Shown: positions 35,211 through 44,293 of the stretch, in pieces | How positions within the stretch are numbered: position 1 is the first letter of the stretch | How the letters are laid out: each line of letters opens with the position of its first letter | Origin: Nitrospira sp. MA-1 | GTDB taxonomy: Bacteria; Nitrospirota; Nitrospiria; Nitrospirales; UBA8639 | Length of the DNA: 64,000 nucleotides | Assembly (NCBI GenBank): GCA_032139905.1 | Contig: JAQJDB010000007.1 | Span: 1,488,001 to 1,552,000 of the forward strand | Direction of reading: 5' to 3' | Notes under the pieces: generated by a model | Database searches by the model: none | What the model was told of the DNA's origin: nothing | The model's input: the letters and a program-made list of their open reading frames with translations, nothing else | Program-made: the position numbers and the translations under genes

Positions 35211-36038
35211 TTAGGACTCAGAATAGAAAAGTAATTGCACGCCGATTGTGATGACCAGGAGAGCCCAGAGGATTTTGCATCCAAATTTGACGCGGGAGGT
35301 CGTCTGCAACGCGGCCTGGGATCGGGGTATGAACTCGCCGACAAACCAGGCTAGCCCACCTGCTAAAGCCAATGTGCCCATGATGTTATGGTGAGTCTGA
35401 ATGTCGTGGCCACCTGGATGGAGGCCATGCATGTGGCGAAACAACATAAAGCCACCGACCAGGGCAAAACTCGGCAGAAGTGATCGCCAGAACATGTGAG
35501 AAAATTTTCCAGCCCGAAGGAACCCTTCCACCAGGCCGACAGCCAGGGCCAGGATGCCGAATATTTTATGTTGCAGAATTTCAGGATCTTTTCCGGATAA
35601 GGTTTCGGCTAATGTCCATGAGCCAATGGGCCATGCCAAATGATCGCTCCAGATTAACAGGAAGATTCCTGATCCAATCAGTGAACCCGGCAAGAGCCAA
35701 CGAACCCACATGAATGCCTGCCAGCCCAGTACTCTTTGCCATTCACTGAGACCCATCAGAATGACACCGACTCCAACGAACGCATGGTTGAATTCGCTAT
35801 AGGCAATCCCTTCCGGGGAGCCTTCCCATTGTCCGACCTGCGGAGCAGCGTCCGGATGGTGGACGGTGTACTTGTGGTGAGTGTCTTCCTCCGAAATGTT
35901 GTGTGGTTCGGCCCAGGCGGAAGGTAGTCCAGGGTACAGCTTGTGGTTTATTGGTTCCCATAGGCCTTGAATTAGTAGTAACCCGAAAAAAACCCGATAG
36001 AGCCAGGTAAACAGGATAGTAGGAGGCATGATGCTCAC
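35211..36038 (-). CDS. Histidine-rich polytopic membrane protein
   Basis: About 275 residues from GTG 36038 (GAGG 5 nt upstream); an ATG at 36029 is also possible, and the frame extends to 36137. About seven helices carry many histidines near their ends: HHKYTVHHPD, EFNHAFVGVG, WSDHLAW, LQHKIFG, HMFW and the cluster HMHGLHPGGHDIQTHHN. Such a pattern suggests metal (copper) or haem binding in the membrane, comparable in style to CopD-type proteins, but no family is confirmed. A broken partial copy lies at 18850-19060. It is monocistronic. Confidence 0.7.
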   Translation of the reverse strand: MSIMPPTILFTWLYRVFFGLLLIQGLWEPINHKLYPGLPSAWAEPHNISEEDTHHKYTVHHPDAAPQVGQWEGSPEGIAYSEFNHAFVGVGVILMGLSEWQRVLGWQAFMWVRWLLPGSLIGSGIFLLIWSDHLAWPIGSWTLAETLSGKDPEILQHKIFGILALAVGLVEGFLRAGKFSHMFWRSLLPSFALVGGFMLFRHMHGLHPGGHDIQTHHNIMGTLALAGGLAWFVGEFIPRSQAALQTTSRVKFGCKILWALLVITIGVQLLFYSES

Positions 36039-36228
36039 GTGTTCCTCACTGAAGATTTTCCTTTGGTTATGGTTTTTCCAATGTAGGACGGTTGGAGAAT
36101 TATGTTTTGCTGAAAATGGAAAATAGAATTCTGGCATTTCCCTAAATAGGACTGGTCATATCGTTTATCCAGAGTATGGACGGTTACCGTCACTGGTGTG
36201 CGATGGTTTGAACCGGTGAAGCAGCATT

Positions 36229-37431
36229 CTACTGTGGCGCCCTTCGATCCATCCTCTCTGCATGGGAGAAAGTGACCAATTCTTTCCCTTCTAGGCTTTG
36301 CTGAACCAGCTGGGGAATGTCGAGGGCTTGCTCGACTTTGAGTATATGGGGTAGCTGGCATCGTGTTTGTGGATGTTTTGGGACAAAGAGGGTGCAGCAG
36401 TCCTGGTCAGGTTCGATGGAGGTTTCGAATGACCCCAGTGCTTGAGCCTGTTGCGTGATTTCCAGTTTATCCATCCCGATAAGCGGTCGAAGAATGGGAA
36501 GAGACGTCGCTTCGTTAATTACGGAAATATTTTCCGGGGTTTGGGACGCCACCTGACCCAGGCTGTCCCCGGTCGTGAGGGCCCATGCCTCCTCCTGTCC
36601 GGCAATTTGTGTGGCGATGCGGAGCATCAAGCGACGGTAAAGCACGACGCGAACGGGTGGCGGCGTGTTGATGACGATTTGGCTTTGAATATCACCAAAG
36701 GGAATGAGATGAAGACGGGAAGAAAGTTGGTACTTCGTGAGCAACGCGACCTGATCGCGGACTTTTTCCTCAGAAACCCGTGAGAGATATGGCCGACCGT
36801 GAAAATGCACAAAGACGGCTTTACAGCCACGTTTCATCATGCGATAGGCTGCCACTGGAGAATCGATACCACCGGAAATGAGACAGATGACTTTTCCCCC
36901 GGTCCCCGTCGGTAGTCCCCCGGGTCCCGCGTCTCGTTGACAGGAGTAGTAGGCGTAGGGCGGGACTAATTCGATAAAAATCGTCATGGCGGGGTGTGAA
37001 AGATTGACTCGCTTGCCGGTATGGTCGGCGACGGCGGCCCCGATTTCTCGTTCCACGTCCATGGAGGTTTTGACGAATCGCTTGTCTGCCCGTTTGGCAC
37101 TGACTCGAAAGGTAGCGTAAGGATGAGTGGGCAGGTGGGCAACGATCGCATCTTTGAGAACCGTAAGATCGGATTGGTCGTAAGCCAATGGCACGGCTCT
37201 GGTCAAAGAAAAATTGACGATACCGAATACGCGCTTGATCTGTTCCTGCAAGCGCGGCCATGCCGCCTCATCCTCGAAGCTCACCCGTATTCGTCCCTGG
37301 AGTGCTTCGACATGCACATGTGCCAGGGGTTTCAGGGCCCCTCGTAGATGGTGGACTAACCGGTATTCGAAATGTTTCCGGTTGCCTCCCTTGAGGGCGA
37401 GTTCATGATAATGCACTAGGACATGAAGCAT
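36229..37431 (-). CDS. thiI: tRNA 4-thiouridine sulfurtransferase ThiI
   Basis: About 400 residues from ATG 37431. N-terminal ferredoxin-like and THUMP domains (~1-165: HYHELALKGGNRKHFEYRL, FRVSAKRADKRF) precede a PP-loop adenylating domain (SGGIDSPVAAYRM near residue 184). ThiI transfers sulfur to U8 of tRNA and, in some bacteria, to the thiazole of thiamine. There is no C-terminal rhodanese domain, so sulfur relay differs from E. coli. The start ATG shares one base with the trxB stop codon (TAATG), so translation is coupled to thioredoxin reductase. The frame extends upstream to 37479, but that part overlaps trxB. Confidence 0.92.
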   Translation of the reverse strand: MLHVLVHYHELALKGGNRKHFEYRLVHHLRGALKPLAHVHVEALQGRIRVSFEDEAAWPRLQEQIKRVFGIVNFSLTRAVPLAYDQSDLTVLKDAIVAHLPTHPYATFRVSAKRADKRFVKTSMDVEREIGAAVADHTGKRVNLSHPAMTIFIELVPPYAYYSCQRDAGPGGLPTGTGGKVICLISGGIDSPVAAYRMMKRGCKAVFVHFHGRPYLSRVSEEKVRDQVALLTKYQLSSRLHLIPFGDIQSQIVINTPPPVRVVLYRRLMLRIATQIAGQEEAWALTTGDSLGQVASQTPENISVINEATSLPILRPLIGMDKLEITQQAQALGSFETSIEPDQDCCTLFVPKHPQTRCQLPHILKVEQALDIPQLVQQSLEGKELVTFSHAERMDRRAPQ

Positions 37432-38354
37432 TAGTGGAGTGATTCTAGGTATCGCTCGGCGTCGATGGCCGCCATGCATCCCGATCCGGCAGCCGTAATG
37501 GCCTGGCGATAATGTGAATCCTGCACATCACCTGATGCAAAAACGCCGGGGATGTTGGTGGTAGAGCGATTTGGCTGAGTGCGGATGTAGCCCTGCTCGT
37601 CCATATCGATGAGTCCGGTAAACAAGCTGGTGTTCGGCGTATGGCCGATGGCCACGAAGACGCCAGATAGGGGAATCTCTTCAACCTGGTTGGTTTGGAC
37701 GTTGCGGACCCGGATTCCCTTCACGACCTCATCACCCAGGACCTCTTCAAGAGCACTATTCCATTGAAAGGCGATTTTTTCATTGTTGATGGCCCGGTCC
37801 TGCATGATTTTTGATGCGCGCAATTTATCGCGACGATGAACGAGCGTGACTTTTGAAGCGAATTTTGTCAGGAATGTCGCTTCTTCTACGGCGCTATCAC
37901 CGCCGCCGATGACCGCAATCTCTTTGCCACGAAAGAAGAACCCGTCGCAGGTGGCACATGTCGAGACGCCATGACCCATGAGGCGGCTTTCGGAGGGTAG
38001 GCCTAGTAAATTTGCCGAGGCTCCGGTCGCAATAATCAGAGTTCGAGTTTCCAGAGTGGCTTCATCATCAACCGTGACCTTAAAGGGGCGCACCTGGAGA
38101 TCTACGCTGGTGACATGCCCCTGGCGAAATTGGGTGCCGAACCGTTCGGCTTGGGCCCGCATGTCTTGAATGAGTTGAGGGCCCATGATGCCTTTGGGGA
38201 ATCCGGGGAAATTTTCCACATCGGTGGTGATGGTTAATTGTCCGCCAGGCTGCGAACCATCAATGAGCAAGGGGGAAAGATTGGCTCGAGCGGTATAGAC
38301 GGCGGCGGTTAATCCAGCCGGGCCCGAACCCAGAATAATGACGTCATGCACCAT
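37431..38354 (-). CDS. trxB: Thioredoxin reductase
   Basis: A 307-residue low-molecular-weight thioredoxin reductase. FAD-binding GSGPAGLTAAVYTARA is at the N-terminus, the redox-active Cys133-Ala-Thr-Cys136 is in the middle of the NADPH domain, GGGDSAVEEATFL is the NADPH motif, and FASGDVQD the second FAD motif. It reduces thioredoxin with NADPH in the cytoplasm. It sits between coaE and thiI on the same strand and is coupled to thiI by a TAATG overlap. Confidence 0.96.
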   Translation of the reverse strand: MVHDVIILGSGPAGLTAAVYTARANLSPLLIDGSQPGGQLTITTDVENFPGFPKGIMGPQLIQDMRAQAERFGTQFRQGHVTSVDLQVRPFKVTVDDEATLETRTLIIATGASANLLGLPSESRLMGHGVSTCATCDGFFFRGKEIAVIGGGDSAVEEATFLTKFASKVTLVHRRDKLRASKIMQDRAINNEKIAFQWNSALEEVLGDEVVKGIRVRNVQTNQVEEIPLSGVFVAIGHTPNTSLFTGLIDMDEQGYIRTQPNRSTTNIPGVFASGDVQDSHYRQAITAAGSGCMAAIDAERYLESLH

Positions 38355-38392
38355 GCGTGAACTCCTTACAGTTAGACATGTAGGTGAACGGT

Positions 38393-39031
38393 CTATGGGG
38401 TATTGAGGCTGCGACGGGTCGTTCGTGACCGCGCCTCACTGTCATATGTCCTATACAATGACTGGACCGCATGGCGCAACCGGGTACGTGACCAAGTTCC
38501 ATCCAACACGGCGTCGGCATAGTCAAGCTTGCGGCGAAGGGGCATTTGTTGTCTGATTCGCCGGAGGGCTTGGGCCTTGGTCAGGCCATCACGACGGCAG
38601 GCGCGAGCGAGTTGAGTGGTCCGGTCGGCGGTGACCACAATGACATGATCCATACGCTTGTGTGCACCGGCTTCCAATAATAACGCGGCATCATAAATGA
38701 TAACCGCATGAGGATTTTCGTGTCGCATGTTCTTAACCTGTTTGGCCTGTTCGCGGGCGACACGGGGATGGATGATCGCTTGCAAAACGTGTAATTTCTT
38801 AGGGGATTTAAACACAATTTCGGCGAGAGCTTGGCGATTAATGGTGTGGTCTTTGGCAAGCACTCGTGGCCCGAATTCCTTGACGATATTCTTCCAAGCA
38901 GGTTTTCCAGGTTTGACAACGGCTCTGGCCAGTTCGTCGGCGTCAATAATCCTGGCTCCAAGTGATTGAAATATTTTGGCGACGGTCGTTTTTCCTGATG
39001 CCAATCCTCCAGTTAACCCGACAACGACCAT
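38393..39031 (-). CDS. coaE: Dephospho-CoA kinase
   Basis: About 212 residues from ATG 39031, chosen because AAGG lies 6 nt upstream and the P-loop follows at once (GLTGGLASGKTT, residues 5-16). The DADELAR motif and the lid and CoA-binding region (IIHPRVAREQ) are typical. It makes coenzyme A by phosphorylating dephospho-CoA. The frame extends to 39088. It lies 38 bp upstream of trxB and probably shares its transcript. Confidence 0.93.
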   Translation of the reverse strand: MVVVGLTGGLASGKTTVAKIFQSLGARIIDADELARAVVKPGKPAWKNIVKEFGPRVLAKDHTINRQALAEIVFKSPKKLHVLQAIIHPRVAREQAKQVKNMRHENPHAVIIYDAALLLEAGAHKRMDHVIVVTADRTTQLARACRRDGLTKAQALRRIRQQMPLRRKLDYADAVLDGTWSRTRLRHAVQSLYRTYDSEARSRTTRRSLNTP

Positions 39032-39192
39032 AACCAACCTTAGCATAGGGGGTTGGGAGCGACAATAAATGAGGAAAATTTTTGACATTTGCTTGACCGT
39101 TCCAAACCCCTTGGGTTATTGACTCGATGAGAGTCCTTTCCTTTGGGTGAGCCGATCGACTGCCAAGAGCTTGATAAGGGGGAATTAACACC

Positions 39193-40248
39193 GTGAGAGT
39201 TCAACAAATGCCGACCACCTTTCGACCAGCTCTCTTTTTTTATGCCCTGTTTTTGTGTGTCCTGCCTGGATTGGGGTTTGCCAATTCTGAGGAACTTTCC
39301 CCTTCTGGGGCAATTGCCCCGTCGGTATGGCAGGTTGCCTTGGATGGGTCGGGGCATTTCACCTCGATTCAAGAAGCGATTGATCAGGCTGCATCAGGTG
39401 ATACGATTTTGATTAAACGGGGAGCCTATGCCGAGGATGTTACTGTGCATAGCAAGGAGGGTTTGTCGATTATCGGTGAAGGCATGGACCTGGTAGTTCT
39501 GACCGGAAAAAAGCGTGTCGGGACTCTTCATATTGGCAAATGGCCCTATGGGGCAACGAATGTGACGATTCAAGATCTCTCCGTGATTCAACATGGAGGA
39601 TTGGGGGTTGGCATTTTTAATGGCAGTGGCGTGCGATTAACACGGATTCGTGTCAATGGCATGGTGTTTAGTCAACAGGTGCAGGATGTTCTTTTGGAAG
39701 ATTGTGTGATTGGTGACAGTGAAACAACAGGTGTGGCATTTGCGGATTCTACAGGCACCCTATCGGGCAATCTGATTTACCATAATGACCATGGCGTGGC
39801 TATCGGGGGCAACTCTGATGTGACCCTCAGACAGAATGTGATAACCCGAAGTCTTTATGAAGCCGTGTTGATGACTGATCAGTCCAAAGCCCGGTTGATT
39901 CAAAATACCCTGGCTCAGAATGGAGGTGGGGCTGCTTTTCATGACGATGCGCAAGCCGATGTACAGGGAAATATTATTAGTCAGAGCGCAGTAGGTTTTT
40001 TATTTTTTCCGGGGAGTCACACCACGCTGGCCTTTAACGCCTTGTCCAGCAACCAGGGGGATTATGTCATGACCGGAACTCCACCCACCCCGGCTCCGGA
40101 TAGGGCAGGGAAAACCGATGTACAATTTGCTCCCGGATTTGTCAGTCCTGAAAACGGGGATTTTCGTCTTCAGTCCGATTCTTCCTTGATCCAGGTTGGT
40201 GCCTTCCCGTATTTAGGGGCTCTGCCTCCGGTTTCTTCCAACCCGTAA
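39193..40248 (+). CDS. Exported right-handed beta-helix protein (NosD/CASH-like)
   Basis: A 351-residue exported protein with GTG start (AAGGGGG upstream) and signal peptide to about residue 30. The N-terminus of the mature part is the pectinesterase/NosD-type cap SIQEAIDQAASGDTILIKRG, followed by about ten parallel beta-helix coils (VTIQDLSVIQHGGLGVGIFN, LSGNLIYHNDHGVAIGGNSD). It contains no visible lyase or esterase active site, so a surface-binding or structural role is as likely as carbohydrate cleavage. It is divergent from coaE. Confidence 0.82.
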   Translation: MRVQQMPTTFRPALFFYALFLCVLPGLGFANSEELSPSGAIAPSVWQVALDGSGHFTSIQEAIDQAASGDTILIKRGAYAEDVTVHSKEGLSIIGEGMDLVVLTGKKRVGTLHIGKWPYGATNVTIQDLSVIQHGGLGVGIFNGSGVRLTRIRVNGMVFSQQVQDVLLEDCVIGDSETTGVAFADSTGTLSGNLIYHNDHGVAIGGNSDVTLRQNVITRSLYEAVLMTDQSKARLIQNTLAQNGGGAAFHDDAQADVQGNIISQSAVGFLFFPGSHTTLAFNALSSNQGDYVMTGTPPTPAPDRAGKTDVQFAPGFVSPENGDFRLQSDSSLIQVGAFPYLGALPPVSSNP

Positions 40249-40537
40249 ATTCCTTTTCAGTTTCGTCTGTCTGTCCAAGTGTCTGCGGCCTTCTCTTCGA
40301 GAGGTCTCAGTGCATAACGGGACCAGTCTTTTTCAACACTCCATGAATGTTCTCCGACTGTTTTTTCTTACCCATGCGTGAATGAGAAAACCAAATATTT
40401 GAAACCTTCAAGAGTCTTTTTGGTGGTTGGACATCCTTGGCGCAGAAATCAATAATCTATCCCTCTTTCGCTTTGTACCTACGCAATGCCACACAAACCC
40501 CGAGATTCTGAACATCCCGGAACGACGGTATATGAGA
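40249..40537. other. Convergent intergenic region
   Basis: Between the beta-helix gene and the protease gene, which converge. A short stem (CTCTTCGAGAG, near 40293) is the only structure noted; no thymine-rich terminator is clear. No gene is visible. Confidence 0.3.
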
Positions 40538-41287
40538 TTAGGGTTTTTGCTTGGGACGGAGAATCAATTGAGCATGCTCCGCATCCAGCGTCACGAGAAA
40601 GTGTTTAAGGAAGGACATGCCGAGAAGACCCTCAATGTGTTCCGGAATATCGGGAAGATCGTGAAGGGCGACGGCGACATTGGTAGCTTGTGCCGTTCCT
40701 ACCGAGATTGAGGAGAGATAATTCATGTTGACTTGGACTGACCCCCCGGCCGTGTTGACGGTCAAGAGTTCATTGTCGGTGGTTCCAAGGATTCCGAGAT
40801 CAATGGCGACCTGATTTGAAAGGACTGTCATGGAGGCACCGGTATCCACAATAAGTTGGGCCGATCGTTCCTGGTTCAACACGACCGGAACGATGAATGA
40901 TCCTCCACTTTTGGTGAGGGGGATGGTGATATCCTCATTGAAAGGCCCATCCTGATTCTCCCCATCCAGGGAGGAGGACAACCCGATAGAGATTTGTGTG
41001 TCAGGAGGTGCCTGATTAGGAATGGATTTAGTGGTAGCTTGAAGTGTTGGAACCGTGGATGGTGTTTGATTGGTGAGAGTCGAGCTCTGTGATGGCAATT
41101 GCGTGCAGTTGAATAGTTGGACCGGGTTGTCTGTTAATACACGTGCCCCGGATTCATCGAGACAGTCATAAGTCGCTGAAAAGACTGGAGATACCCATAG
41201 AACACAGTATGCCAACACTCCAACAAGCCACCACAAGGCGGTGTCCGGAGGATTCCTAAGAAAAAAAACACTGCGACTTTCCAACAT
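40538..41287 (-). CDS. Membrane-anchored retropepsin-like aspartic protease
   Basis: A 249-residue protein. One N-terminal membrane helix or signal (~17-37, WWLVGVLAYCVLWVS) is followed by a short DUF4124-like segment (TYDCLDESGARVLTDN) with two cysteines, a Ser/Thr/Pro linker, then a clan AA protease domain with catalytic Asp148-Thr-Gly-Ala-Ser and a matching beta-hairpin (HIEGLLGMSFLKHFLVTLD). Such single-domain proteases act as dimers. It lies 48 bp after the last pilus/secretion gene on the same strand, so processing of secreted or pilus proteins is possible (inference). Confidence 0.85.
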   Translation of the reverse strand: MLESRSVFFLRNPPDTALWWLVGVLAYCVLWVSPVFSATYDCLDESGARVLTDNPVQLFNCTQLPSQSSTLTNQTPSTVPTLQATTKSIPNQAPPDTQISIGLSSSLDGENQDGPFNEDITIPLTKSGGSFIVPVVLNQERSAQLIVDTGASMTVLSNQVAIDLGILGTTDNELLTVNTAGGSVQVNMNYLSSISVGTAQATNVAVALHDLPDIPEHIEGLLGMSFLKHFLVTLDAEHAQLILRPKQKP

Positions 41288-41335
41288 AATGGGAAAAGGA
41301 TACCAATATGCGAGGGGAAAACGCTATGAAGCCGA

Positions 41336-41935
41336 TTACCCGCTGGTGTCGGGTGTTAAGGGAATGGTGGCCTGAACATGAGAGCCGGTTTCCCACACCT
41401 GGGTGGACAGGACCACGGTTTCTGGTTCGATCCTGTGCACCTGCACACGACCGTCCAAGATCTCTCCCTGTTTGACGATATAAATGGCCTGCCCATTGGT
41501 GAGGAAGGCCTGGCTTTCCCCCCCCTTGGTTAAATACCCCAGGAACCGGAATTGGTTGAGTTGTTCCCTGGCTCGCTGTCCTGCAAGATCGGCAAAAGAA
41601 GGACCTGGGGGCGGCGGTTGGGGTGGAGGTGGCGTCGGGGAGGGTGCCGCCTTGGCGAGGCGAGAGGTGGTGGCTTTGTTTGTGTCTTGTCGGGCGATCT
41701 GGGCCATGCCCAGAGGTGCAAAAATATTTCGAGGGAGAGAGAACGTGACAGTTTGTCGAGGATTAGGAAAATCCGGGTCTAACTTCAAATCTTTAAGTGG
41801 TGGAAGTGGGTTTTCGGACGTGGCAGAGTGAAGCATGGGATCTGTTGGCTCCGAATCCCACAATTGGAAGATTGTCACCATTCCCCAAGCCAATAGTAAG
41901 CCCCCCAACATTAGCCATTTTCGTTGATTTGTCAT
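41336..41935 (-). CDS. PilP/GspC-like periplasmic linker protein
   Basis: A 199-residue inner-membrane protein: one N-terminal helix (WLMLGGLLLAWGMVTIFQL), a linker with RNIFAPLG, a proline-rich stretch (about residues 95-112) and a C-terminal beta domain (FRFLGYLTKGGESQAFLTNG, YIVKQGEILDGRVQVHRI) of the PilP/GspC homology-region type. These proteins connect the inner-membrane PilMNO platform to the secretin. Its start overlaps the PilO stop (TAATG). Confidence 0.78.
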   Translation of the reverse strand: MTNQRKWLMLGGLLLAWGMVTIFQLWDSEPTDPMLHSATSENPLPPLKDLKLDPDFPNPRQTVTFSLPRNIFAPLGMAQIARQDTNKATTSRLAKAAPSPTPPPPQPPPPGPSFADLAGQRAREQLNQFRFLGYLTKGGESQAFLTNGQAIYIVKQGEILDGRVQVHRIEPETVVLSTQVWETGSHVQATIPLTPDTSG

Positions 41936-42507
41936 TAGGCTTTCGTCTTTTTGACCGGTTCAGGGAATTCTTTCAGAAAGGTAGAGACCTTTAGCTTAAA
42001 GATGACCCCTTTCTGTTTTTTAGATGTTTCAACGGACAGTTTTTCAATAAAGAGGTAGGGCCAGCGTTGCTCTAGTTCGAAAATGAATTTACGAATAGCC
42101 TCATAGGGTCCTACGGCTTCAAACGCAAACGTGCCTTTTGTGGCCAGTTTATGGGGGAGGGGTTTGAAGTCGTATCCCATACCTGGAATTTGTACGCGAT
42201 TTCGTTTTGCTAAATCGGCAATGTCTAAACTTAAATCTGTGAATTCTCCGGAATCCGGAAGCGCGTTCCATATGGTGGATAGAATGGTTTGGGTCTGCCT
42301 GGCCGTCTGCATGGTTTTTTGTGTGTGCAGGGAAGCTTGATTCAGGGCCGTGATATGTTCAAAACGGTCCTGGGCCGGGTAAAAGATGAAGGCAAACATC
42401 CCGACCGATGACAGTCCTGCAAGGATTGTCACGATGAACAACGGACTTAAAAATTTTGTGATCCGGATCGTCGTCTTTGATCGTTGTATGATCTGAAAGG
42501 AATTCAT
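41935..42507 (-). CDS. pilO: PilO-like inner-membrane platform protein
   Basis: A 190-residue bitopic protein: short cytoplasmic end, one helix (LFIVTILAGLSSVGMFAFIFY), a coiled-coil (~55-90), then a ferredoxin-like periplasmic domain (GTFAFEAVGPYEAIRKFIFELE). This matches PilO/GspM, which pairs with PilN. It overlaps pilN by 4 bp (ATGA) and the PilP-like gene by 1 bp. Confidence 0.82.
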   Translation of the reverse strand: MNSFQIIQRSKTTIRITKFLSPLFIVTILAGLSSVGMFAFIFYPAQDRFEHITALNQASLHTQKTMQTARQTQTILSTIWNALPDSGEFTDLSLDIADLAKRNRVQIPGMGYDFKPLPHKLATKGTFAFEAVGPYEAIRKFIFELEQRWPYLFIEKLSVETSKKQKGVIFKLKVSTFLKEFPEPVKKTKA

Positions 42508-43118
42508 CGTTGCCTGGGAACCCCTGTCAAGTGAGAGGTCGAGCGTCGAGGATCATACGTGACTGTGAGCGTAAACACGCTATGGGAGCCACCTTGATCC
42601 TCTTTGGTGTTTTTTGTGGAATGCTGCGATAGCAAGACATTCTGAAAGGCTGCGTGCTTGTCTAGCTGATGAATGAGCCGGTTGAGGTCTGGAAGGGAAG
42701 CTGCCGATCCTTGAAGAAGAATCGTGTCGGTTTTTTCATCGAGAGACACCGAGTTCACGGTGATATCCGAGGGAACGGCTGTTTCCAGATCGGTCAGTAA
42801 TTGTGTCCAGGAAAATCCAACCCGTTCTCGAACCTGTTTCACAAAATTGACTTTTGATGGAATGCTTCGAATGGCCTGATGCGAAAGATCAAGCCCCGCC
42901 ACCCTGGCTTGAGAGACCAATTGATTGTTGGTGGTCTCGATACTGGATGCTTGGTCTTCTAGAATATCAATCTGTTCATGTAATGACTTTCCCTGCCACC
43001 AGAATGAAGCGGTAAGAGCGAGTGTCCCGGCTGTGAGGAGGGTGAGCCCGAGTTGGGACAATTGAAGAAAATGAATGCCGGGTGCAGACAAATTCCTATG
43101 TACACGTGGAATCATCAT
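42504..43118 (-). CDS. pilN: PilN-like inner-membrane platform protein
   Basis: A 204-residue bitopic protein of PilN/GspL-C type: a cytoplasmic N-terminus (VHRNLSAPGIHFLQLSQLG), one helix, a coiled-coil, then a ferredoxin-like domain (VNSVSLDEKTDTILLQGSAA). The N-terminal peptide of PilN docks into PilM, whose gene is directly upstream. It overlaps both neighbours by 4 bp. Confidence 0.82.
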   Translation of the reverse strand: MMIPRVHRNLSAPGIHFLQLSQLGLTLLTAGTLALTASFWWQGKSLHEQIDILEDQASSIETTNNQLVSQARVAGLDLSHQAIRSIPSKVNFVKQVRERVGFSWTQLLTDLETAVPSDITVNSVSLDEKTDTILLQGSAASLPDLNRLIHQLDKHAAFQNVLLSQHSTKNTKEDQGGSHSVFTLTVTYDPRRSTSHLTGVPRQR

Positions 43119-44293
43119 GCCACCATCAGACTGGCATAGCCTGGCAATGCCGCTTCTTCCCGGTTGCTTGCCGCCAGGTGTCTGTTTAATAAATGAAAAT
43201 GTGAGGCATGAGAAAGCGAGGTGACTCGAATTTGAGGCTCATGTCCTCCACTGGCCTTCAGGGACTGTTGAATGTGGTCGAGAGGCGGCATAAGGCTCTG
43301 TCCATAGGGCAGGTCGGTTGTCATGAACAGATTAACCGGAGAAGATGCCGTGGCAGAGATGGGAAACATCTCGAAATAATATTGCAGTGTTGCCAGGATT
43401 TCCTTTTCTACCTTCATGGCAATGTACGAATAATAGGGATTATTCCCTGTGTCGGATTCTTGGGGTGCGTTAGAAATCAGATCTTCTGACGTTGTTGTGC
43501 AATGTTCTCTGGTTTCCCTGTCCTCCTCAGCCTCAGGATTCACGGAAGAATCTTGAGAGTGATTTGCTTCCGTTTTGATGCCAAGAGCTTTCGTGCGGAC
43601 GAAGCGTGGACTGCCTTCCTGACAAGCTAAAAAAGTAAAACCCCAATGACTTATGAAGAGAAACATGACGACTGGGGGCGCGGAGGCCTGAGAGGGGTTT
43701 TCAGCCGTGAGCATGTCCTGGATGTTGTGGCGGTACAGATCAAAGATATCGAGCCCCGACATTCCCACAGAAGTTGGGATCAGGCCGGCTTCTAAGCACA
43801 TGTTCTCATATTGTTCAATAATTTCATGGCGAATGGCCGTGCCTAACACTCTGACCTGGCCTCTGTTGCCTGGGGAGGAATCCCTGACCGATGAGGGCAC
43901 GTAGAGGCCAAAAGCCAGGCGCGATTGGGAGGTATCGAGTTTGAGGTCCTGTTGAAAACGCCAATTCACCAGTGCCGTTTGCTCCGGTTTTTTGGTGGGG
44001 AAGGATGCAAAATCAAAAATGCTAGTCCGGGCGCATATGTCGGGGAGACTGAGTGCAATGGAGAGCGGGCGACGATAGGGCTTGACCAGTGCCTTAAGTT
44101 GAGTGAGAAATTCATTTGGATTGGCAATGTTGGGTTTTGCCGAAGAGAGGGTGAGGACTTCCGGCGAGAGCGGGAGTCTGGCGATATGCCGGAGCGACTT
44201 TTTTCGCCAAGATTTTTTGATTTCCACCAGGCATAGCCCATCCTCAGAAATGGAGAGTGCCACGGTGGGTGCCGAAATGGGAAAAAAATGCAT
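43115..44293 (-). CDS. pilM: PilM-like actin-fold protein (GspL cytoplasmic type)
   Basis: A 392-residue cytoplasmic protein with the actin-like fold of PilM/GspL: opening VALSISEDGLCLVEIKKS, IALSLPDICARTSIFDF, LIPTSVGMSGLDIFDLY. A low-complexity acidic insert (~250-290) is present. PilM binds nucleotide and PilN. It is more diverged than classical PilM, like MshI or GspL. Start and stop overlap both neighbouring genes, placing it inside the operon after the ATPase gene. Confidence 0.78.
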   Translation of the reverse strand: MHFFPISAPTVALSISEDGLCLVEIKKSWRKKSLRHIARLPLSPEVLTLSSAKPNIANPNEFLTQLKALVKPYRRPLSIALSLPDICARTSIFDFASFPTKKPEQTALVNWRFQQDLKLDTSQSRLAFGLYVPSSVRDSSPGNRGQVRVLGTAIRHEIIEQYENMCLEAGLIPTSVGMSGLDIFDLYRHNIQDMLTAENPSQASAPPVVMFLFISHWGFTFLACQEGSPRFVRTKALGIKTEANHSQDSSVNPEAEEDRETREHCTTTSEDLISNAPQESDTGNNPYYSYIAMKVEKEILATLQYYFEMFPISATASSPVNLFMTTDLPYGQSLMPPLDHIQQSLKASGGHEPQIRVTSLSHASHFHLLNRHLAASNREEAALPGYASLMVA

